Shown: in pieces, positions 8,801 to 12,016 of the stretch
Numbering within the stretch: the stretch's first letter is position 1
How the letters are laid out: each line of letters opens with the position of its first letter
Origin: JANJTY01 sp038257155
GTDB lineage: Bacteria > Pseudomonadota > Gammaproteobacteria > Xanthomonadales > Xanthomonadaceae
Length of the DNA: 12,016 nt
Assembly: GCA_038257155.1 (NCBI GenBank)
Contig: JBBSJP010000076.1
Span: 1-12,016 of the forward strand
Direction of reading: 5' to 3'
The notes under the pieces: model-generated
Database searches by the model: none
What the model was told of the DNA's origin: nothing
Seen by the model: the letters and a program-made list of their open reading frames with translations, nothing else
Program-made: the position numbers and the translations under genes

Positions 8801-9620
8801 TGGCGAGGCCAACCTGGGCAGCGCGATTCTGGACACCTACCCAACGCTGGAAGGCATGCATATCGAGCGATTCGAGACCCGTTCGCCGGATCTCCAGGTC
8901 GATGCACAGGGTGACTGGAACTTGATCGGAGGTCGCGAGCGCAGCAGCTTCGGTATCCGCTTCGGTGGTGATGACCTGGGCCGCATGATGGCAGCGCTGG
9001 GCTACGACGTACCGGTCGACCGCGGCAAGACCGAGGCCAGCATCGATGCCACCTGGCCCGGCGCGCCGGGTGGTTTCGAGCTCGAGCGTCTCGACGGAAC
9101 CCTGCGGCTGAACGTCACCGATGGTCGATTCCTCGATCTGAAACCCGGCGCCGGGCGCATCCTCGGGTTGTTCAGCGCCACCGAGATCACCCGTCGCCTG
9201 GCGCTGGATTTCCGCGATTTCTTCGAGACCGGACTGGCTTTCAAGTCGGTGACGGGCAGTTTTACCCTGGATGGCGGCAATGCCTTCACCGAGGACCTGG
9301 ACATCGACAGTCCTGCGGCCAACATCAGCATTCGTGGACGTACCGGGCTGAAGGCGCTCGACTACGACCAGACCGTGGAGGTGCTGCCGCGCGCCGGTGG
9401 CGTGCTGACCATGGTGGGTGCGCTGGCCGGAGGGCCGGCAGGCGCCGCGCTGGGCGCAGTGGCCCAATCGGTGCTGCAGCGACCGCTCGGACAGATGTCG
9501 CGAACCCTCTACCATCTCACCGGCAGCTGGGCAGAGCCCAAGACCGAAGTCATCGAGCGCGGCCCAGCGCGCCGCGGCGAGCGAGAGAGGCGCAATTCCG
9601 AGGCCGGGCCCGAACCCTGA
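5823..9620 (+). CDS. yhdP: YhdP, AsmA-like inner-membrane lipid-transport protein (TIGR02099 type)
   Basis: YhdP is one of the large AsmA-like proteins (with TamB and YdbH) that bridge the periplasm and move phospholipids from inner to outer membrane in E. coli; loss weakens the outer-membrane barrier. The 1265 residues are almost the length of E. coli YhdP (1266). A basic N-terminus (WRRRLRLLRR) precedes one membrane helix at about 14-36, leaving the rest periplasmic. The long middle consists of amphipathic beta-strand segments and corresponds to the DUF3971 and AsmA_2 regions. The conserved C-terminal part (about 1095-1250) contains DLKPGAGRILGLFS and LYHLTGSWAEPK. The last 15 or so residues are charged and low in complexity. 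GAGG-like TGAGG at 5808-5812 lies 10 nt before the ATG. The stop TGA is the first part of the MITE's flanking TGAG repeat. Confidence 0.92.
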   Translation: MSGWRRRLRLLRRYLVFGAASLLILWAVLLALANQLLPLAAEHPERIAAWLSERAGRPIQFSTSRAYWTRSGPVFVLRELRVGHGENSLRVADAELLLRVYSGLVPGNSLTELRLKGVQLEVVRDASRRWRVTGLGQGSGNLGQIEALGELRIEDANLHLVDELLAREFHLKGMALRVRSGDSKLRIGGTIPFGQGEPLRLAAEFRPDQGSGSLYLGASDVVLDQQYAELAWHGVGLHQANGDIHAWLELQDGEVSRVQTEIDLDLLALRGVDALQMDGLQIEPRLGLESLGLGASWQNLGNGAWQAEVDRFDTVDAGVQASSRGLRLAGSPDGLRLSAEQLPLQLAARLASLTDLLSPALRGRLYQSAPAALASEVAVLWPREGGPQGHARLDDVSWIGSRSFPGLSGISGQLRGDGAGWLLDIDSSRDVVLDWPGGMRQTETLRLSGGVVAFADGDAWRLAAAPLRIEGADFAIDLGGGVRWPQGGSPMLDLAARLDEMPVSVGQRLIPAGRMPPKTVEWLDRSLLGGRVTLASAAIVGEPRNWPFAEHEGRFQALLRGADVVLDYHRDWPRGDDLSAEVTFQNQSMKVEWAQARVMGAAARVRSGDIADFKRASMNIDIAAEATGPQLLDILRASPLQRRYGAQLAGLSVGGEGSVAVQLFLPFAPDRGTPRVSGAVDLRAADLREARWRLAFDQASGRIRFNESGFAADGLSVRVDGEVSHLDLAVGSYTANAEQAVTAVLRGRLPSSALLDRVNGLDWLKSSVSGVADWQIELAAARDPETPLELRLSSDLLGVNINLPQPLGKPADVAGELDLGLQLPLDKGTIDLRLKDIMHLVGRWPESAPFQANIALGDGNASAPIDQGLHIRGNTKALDALAWVALGMGGEGGAFSLAEIDVQTQRLDLLGRGFADSRVTLERDADKQWRVQLDGPALRGELLVPTGMGPEFPLVGRFQRLHWPQAEGEAMVLDAVRPASLPPIDLRIDDLRFGEANLGSAILDTYPTLEGMHIERFETRSPDLQVDAQGDWNLIGGRERSSFGIRFGGDDLGRMMAALGYDVPVDRGKTEASIDATWPGAPGGFELERLDGTLRLNVTDGRFLDLKPGAGRILGLFSATEITRRLALDFRDFFETGLAFKSVTGSFTLDGGNAFTEDLDIDSPAANISIRGRTGLKALDYDQTVEVLPRAGGVLTMVGALAGGPAGAALGAVAQSVLQRPLGQMSRTLYHLTGSWAEPKTEVIERGPARRGERERRNSEAGPEP

Positions 9621-9621
9621 G

Positions 9622-9796
9622 GGAAGGTCTGAACAAGTCCATCCTGGACCCTTCGTCAGGCTCAGGACAGGCTTGTCAGCCCACGTCGAGTCCGGCACAG
9701 GTCCGGACTCGACTTCGCGAAATCAATCGCTTGCGCGATTGACTCGCGGGCCGGCCATCCATTGCCGGCGGAACCTCTGACTTATTCAGAGGTTCC
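9622..9796 (+). mobile_element. MITE-like structured element, right complete copy with terminal repeats and TGAG flanks
   Basis: This 175-bp element is the inverted counterpart of 1-138. Its 5' end (9622-9639) and the reverse complement of its 3' end (9779-9796) match at 15 of 18 positions, GGAAGGTCTGAACAAGTC against GGAACCTCTGAATAAGTC. TGAG flanks both sides (9618-9621 and 9797-9800), consistent with a 4-bp target duplication. Internal hairpins include the 11-bp GTCGAGTCCGG/CCGGACTCGAC type stem, one mismatch aside, and a perfect 11-bp terminal hairpin, GGAACCTCTGA (9770-9780) with TCAGAGGTTCC (9786-9796). It has no gene. Four-base duplications occur with IS5-type transposases, but the parent family is not established. 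Being transcribed between yhdP and tldD, its RNA hairpins may affect mRNA stability or read-through. Confidence 0.75.
9650..9672 (+). repeat. 23-nt insert nested in the right MITE copy
   Basis: Aligned with the left copy, the right copy has 23 extra bases here (placement is ambiguous by one base), within the arm of the CAAGTCCA/TGGACTTG hairpin, which it disrupts. The core TTCGTCAGGCTCAGGACA resembles a short repeat found in many bacterial genomes, of the form CTTCGACAAGCTCAGGACA (from memory). No target duplication is evident. Confidence 0.55.
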
Positions 9797-9857
9797 TGAG
9801 CTTGAACGCAGCCCGTTTGGCCGCATGTCCTATTTCTTGCTGCTCAGTGAGTTACTG

Positions 9858-11303
9858 ATGAACCCCGATTCCTGTTTTGCCTTGGCCGAATCCCGCCTGC
9901 TGGCTCCCGGAGACCTGATCCAGGCCGACCTGCCGCGCGTCTTCAATCATCTGATGGGCGCCGGCATCGATTTTGCCGACCTGTATTTCCAGCACTCACG
10001 CATGGAGAGCTGGGTAATGGAAGACGGAATCGTCAAGGACGGCAGCCACTCGATCGAACAGGGCGTGGGCGTACGCGCGATCAGCGGCGAGAAGACCGGC
10101 TTCGCCTATTCCGACGAGATCCGCCTGCCGGCCCTGCTGGAAGCCGCAGGTGCGGCGCGCGCCATTGCCCGCAGCGGACATGGCAGCGAGGCCTCCGGCT
10201 TGTCGCTCAGCCGCGGCCGTGCGCTTTACCCGGCCATCGATCCGATCGACAGCCTGCCGACCGAAGCCAAGCTCGCCCTGCTGCGCGAAGTCGATGCCTG
10301 GCTGCGCGCAGCCGACCCGCGTGTGCAACAGGTAATCGTGAGCCTCGCCGGGGTGATGGATACGGTGCTGGTGGCGCGCTCCGACGGCATCATCGCGGCC
10401 GACGTGCGCCCGCTGGTGCGCATGGGCGTGCAGGTGATCCTTGAGGATCGCGGCAAGCGCGAAAGCGGCAACGGCGGCGGTGGCGGCCGCTTTGGCTACG
10501 ACGAACTGCGCGACGGCCGCGCCCTGGACTTCGCCCGCGAGGCCCTGCATCAGGCCAAGGTGAAACTGGAGGCCGACGAAGCGCCGGCCGGCAGCATGCC
10601 GGTGGTGCTGGGCCCGGGCTGGCCGGGCGTGCTGCTGCACGAAGCCGTGGGCCACGGCCTGGAAGGCGACTTCAACCGCAAGGGCACCTCGGTGTTTGCC
10701 GGACGCATGGGCGAACGCGTCGCCGCGCGCGGCGTCACTGTGGTCGACGACGGCACCTTGCCGGGGCGGCGCGGATCACTCAGCGTCGACGACGAGGGCA
10801 CGCCCTCACAGTGCACCACCCTGATCGAGGACGGCATCCTGGTGGGTTACATCCAGGACAGCCTCAACGCGCGTCTAATGGGCATGGCGCCGACCGGCAA
10901 CGGTCGCCGCGAAAGCTTCGCTCACCTGCCAATGCCGCGCATGACCAATACCTACATGCGCAACGGCGGCTACGACCCGGGCGAGATCATCGCCAGCGTC
11001 GAACGCGGCCTGTACGCGGTCAACTTCGGCGGCGGCCAGGTCGACATTACCTCGGGCAAGTTCGTGTTCTCGGCCAGCGAGGCATACCTGATCGAAAACG
11101 GCAAGGTCACCCGACCCGTCAAAGGCGCCACCCTGATCGGCAACGGCCCGGAAGTGATGCAGCGGATCAGCATGATCGGCAACGACATGGCCCTGGATCG
11201 TGGTGTCGGTGTCTGCGGCAAGGAAGGCCAGAGTGTGCCGGTTGGGGTTGGGCAACCAACACTGAAGATTGATCTGTTGACTGTTGGTGGGACCAAGGGG
11301 TGA
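9858..11303 (+). CDS. tldD: TldD metalloprotease subunit (TldD/PmbA family)
   Basis: TldD pairs with TldE/PmbA to form a zinc protease that processes microcin B17 and degrades the CcdA antitoxin in E. coli, and degrades unfolded peptides in related systems. The ATG at 9858 gives 481 residues, the length of E. coli TldD, and AGTGAG (9846-9851) is a plausible ribosome binding site. HEAVGH at 261-266 is the HExxxH zinc motif, with Cys453 (GVCGKEGQS) as the likely third ligand. Other family blocks are DQGVGVRAISGEKTGFAY-like (68-84), GGGGGRFGYDE, MPRMTNTYM and GGGQVDITSGKF. An upstream ATG at 9825 and a TTG at 9762 are in frame, but the latter lies inside the MITE. tldE is not in the window. The last 20 codons have clearly lower GC at third positions than the rest. 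Confidence 0.93.
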   Translation: MNPDSCFALAESRLLAPGDLIQADLPRVFNHLMGAGIDFADLYFQHSRMESWVMEDGIVKDGSHSIEQGVGVRAISGEKTGFAYSDEIRLPALLEAAGAARAIARSGHGSEASGLSLSRGRALYPAIDPIDSLPTEAKLALLREVDAWLRAADPRVQQVIVSLAGVMDTVLVARSDGIIAADVRPLVRMGVQVILEDRGKRESGNGGGGGRFGYDELRDGRALDFAREALHQAKVKLEADEAPAGSMPVVLGPGWPGVLLHEAVGHGLEGDFNRKGTSVFAGRMGERVAARGVTVVDDGTLPGRRGSLSVDDEGTPSQCTTLIEDGILVGYIQDSLNARLMGMAPTGNGRRESFAHLPMPRMTNTYMRNGGYDPGEIIASVERGLYAVNFGGGQVDITSGKFVFSASEAYLIENGKVTRPVKGATLIGNGPEVMQRISMIGNDMALDRGVGVCGKEGQSVPVGVGQPTLKIDLLTVGGTKG

Positions 11304-11445
11304 GGCAAGCGCCGGGATTGCGGCCGGCTGGGCGCGCTGGCGTGGCGGGCCTGCGTTCGCCGACGCGTGCGGCCAGGTCCAACTGGGGTTGGCGGGAGGA
11401 ACTCCATCCACTTGCGCGCGCGGCATGCGCCATTTGCCGTTGTAG

Positions 11446-11463
11446 GGCGGATCTTGATCCGCC
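11446..11463. repeat. REP-like hairpin GGCGGATC/GATCCGCC
   Basis: GGCGGATC (11446-11453) and GATCCGCC (11456-11463) form a perfect 8-bp stem with a TT spacer, preceded by TTGTAG. The TAGGGCGGATC...GATCCGCC layout is typical of dispersed extragenic palindromes in proteobacteria (general knowledge). T-rich DNA follows only after about 10 nt, so it is a poor intrinsic terminator, although it is the first strong hairpin downstream of tldD. Confidence 0.55.
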
Positions 11464-11495
11464 AATGCGGGATGTTTGTGTTTTCGTTCCGAGAG

Positions 11496-11564
11496 CAACA
11501 TCAACATCAACATCAACATCAACATCAACATCAACATCAACATCAACATCAACATCAACATCAA
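11496..11564. repeat. Hexanucleotide tandem repeat (CAACAT), about 11.5 copies
   Basis: A perfect 6-bp period runs for 69 bases with no interruptions. It starts directly after CGAGAG (11490-11495) and ends before ACGCTTTCGC. Any frame across it gives a two-residue repeat (for example Gln-His), which explains spurious open frames on both strands. Perfect copies suggest recent expansion by replication slippage. Confidence 0.95.
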
Positions 11565-11570
11565 ACGCTT

Positions 11571-11640
11571 TCGCGCCCCTTCGGGGCCACGAGTCACTTT
11601 CTCTTGCTTGTCCAAGAGAAAGTAACCAAAGAGAAGGACA
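11571..11640. repeat. Dispersed-type repeat with two hairpins
   Basis: The first hairpin is GCCCC (11575-11579) with GGGGC (11583-11587) around TTC. The second is ACTTTCTCTTG (11596-11606) with CAAGAGAAAGT (11613-11623), a perfect 11-bp stem with a 6-nt loop. It is followed by AACCAAAGAGAAGG. I recall this TTTCTCTTG...CAAGAGAAAGTAACCAAAG module as a frequent intergenic repeat in xanthomonads, often mistranslated as short proteins containing EKVTKEK, as in this window. Confidence 0.6.
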
Positions 11641-11816
11641 CCCCAGTCTCGCGCCGCGCGAAGAGGCCCGCGCGGTTCCCTGTGCTGCTCGCCATGACCG
11701 GGCCGGCGCGAACTCGGCCATCCATGGCCTCGGACATGCGCGCCTTTCCCCCGGCCCTGGCTCCGCTGCTCGGCACGAGCCGATGGGGACCCTAGAAGCC
11801 AACAGCGAGAGCCACA

Positions 11817-11869
<53 letters not shown>

Positions 11870-11874
11870 GCTTC

Positions 11875-11909
11875 GGCTTCGCTCACCTCGTGGCGAGCGC
11901 AGCGAAGCC
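11875..11909. repeat. Hairpin repeat GGCTTCGCT/AGCGAAGCC
   Basis: GGCTTCGCT (11875-11883) and AGCGAAGCC (11901-11909) form a perfect 9-bp stem around 17 nt, with an alternative inner pairing of GCTC and GAGC. It directly follows the CAGCAA tract and belongs to the same repeat patchwork. No T-run follows. Confidence 0.5.
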
Positions 11910-12016
11910 ACACACCGCTTAGCGAAGCGAGAGAAGTCGCGGTATCAATTGGAGCGGGCTCTTGGCTCCTGGCTTTTCGCTCTGGAATCCCCGTTTATTT
12001 TCCGCCGAGTAGCGGA

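Noticed and set aside
1..9800. A composite transposon carrying mltB to yhdP
   Set aside because: The enclosed genes are core genes in conserved order that continues into tldD, and the right copy has its own flanking duplication, so it inserted alone.
11367..11795. Plus-strand 142-codon open frame with a Gln-His run
   Set aside because: It is made of a hexamer tract and dispersed repeat sequence; no ribosome binding site or independent coding signal is seen.

Overview
The window looks like chromosomal DNA from a high-GC gammaproteobacterium, most likely of the Xanthomonadales/Lysobacterales (inferred). The gene order is core gammaproteobacterial. The repeat modules in the last 700 bases are of a kind I associate with xanthomonad intergenic DNA. 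No rRNA, tRNA, CRISPR array, integrase or transposase gene is visible.

Seven genes, all on the + strand, fill 265-11303. The order is mltB (lytic transglycosylase), rlpA (septal lytic transglycosylase lipoprotein), dacC (D,D-carboxypeptidase), maf/yhdE (nucleotide pyrophosphatase), rng (RNase G), yhdP (AsmA-like envelope lipid-transport protein) and tldD (metalloprotease subunit). The first three make a peptidoglycan-remodelling block. mltB and rlpA overlap by 4 nt, and dacC and maf are 10 nt apart. The maf-rng-yhdP-tldD order matches the block downstream of mreBCD in E. coli, so mre/mrd/rod genes probably lie upstream of the window.

Two copies of one short structured element lie in inverted orientation around the mltB-yhdP block: 1-138 (cut by the window start) and 9622-9796. 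The complete right copy has 18-nt imperfect terminal inverted repeats and is flanked by TGAG on both sides. That fits a MITE that inserted at the yhdP stop codon and duplicated it. Each copy is a chain of hairpins. The right copy also carries a 23-nt insert that resembles a widespread short bacterial repeat.

The last 713 bases (11304-12016) hold no convincing gene. They contain hairpin repeats and two hexanucleotide tracts, about 11.5 copies of CAACAT and about 7.8 copies of CAGCAA. I found no undescribed multi-gene system. The most interesting signals are the MITE pair, its nested insert and the hexamer repeat island.
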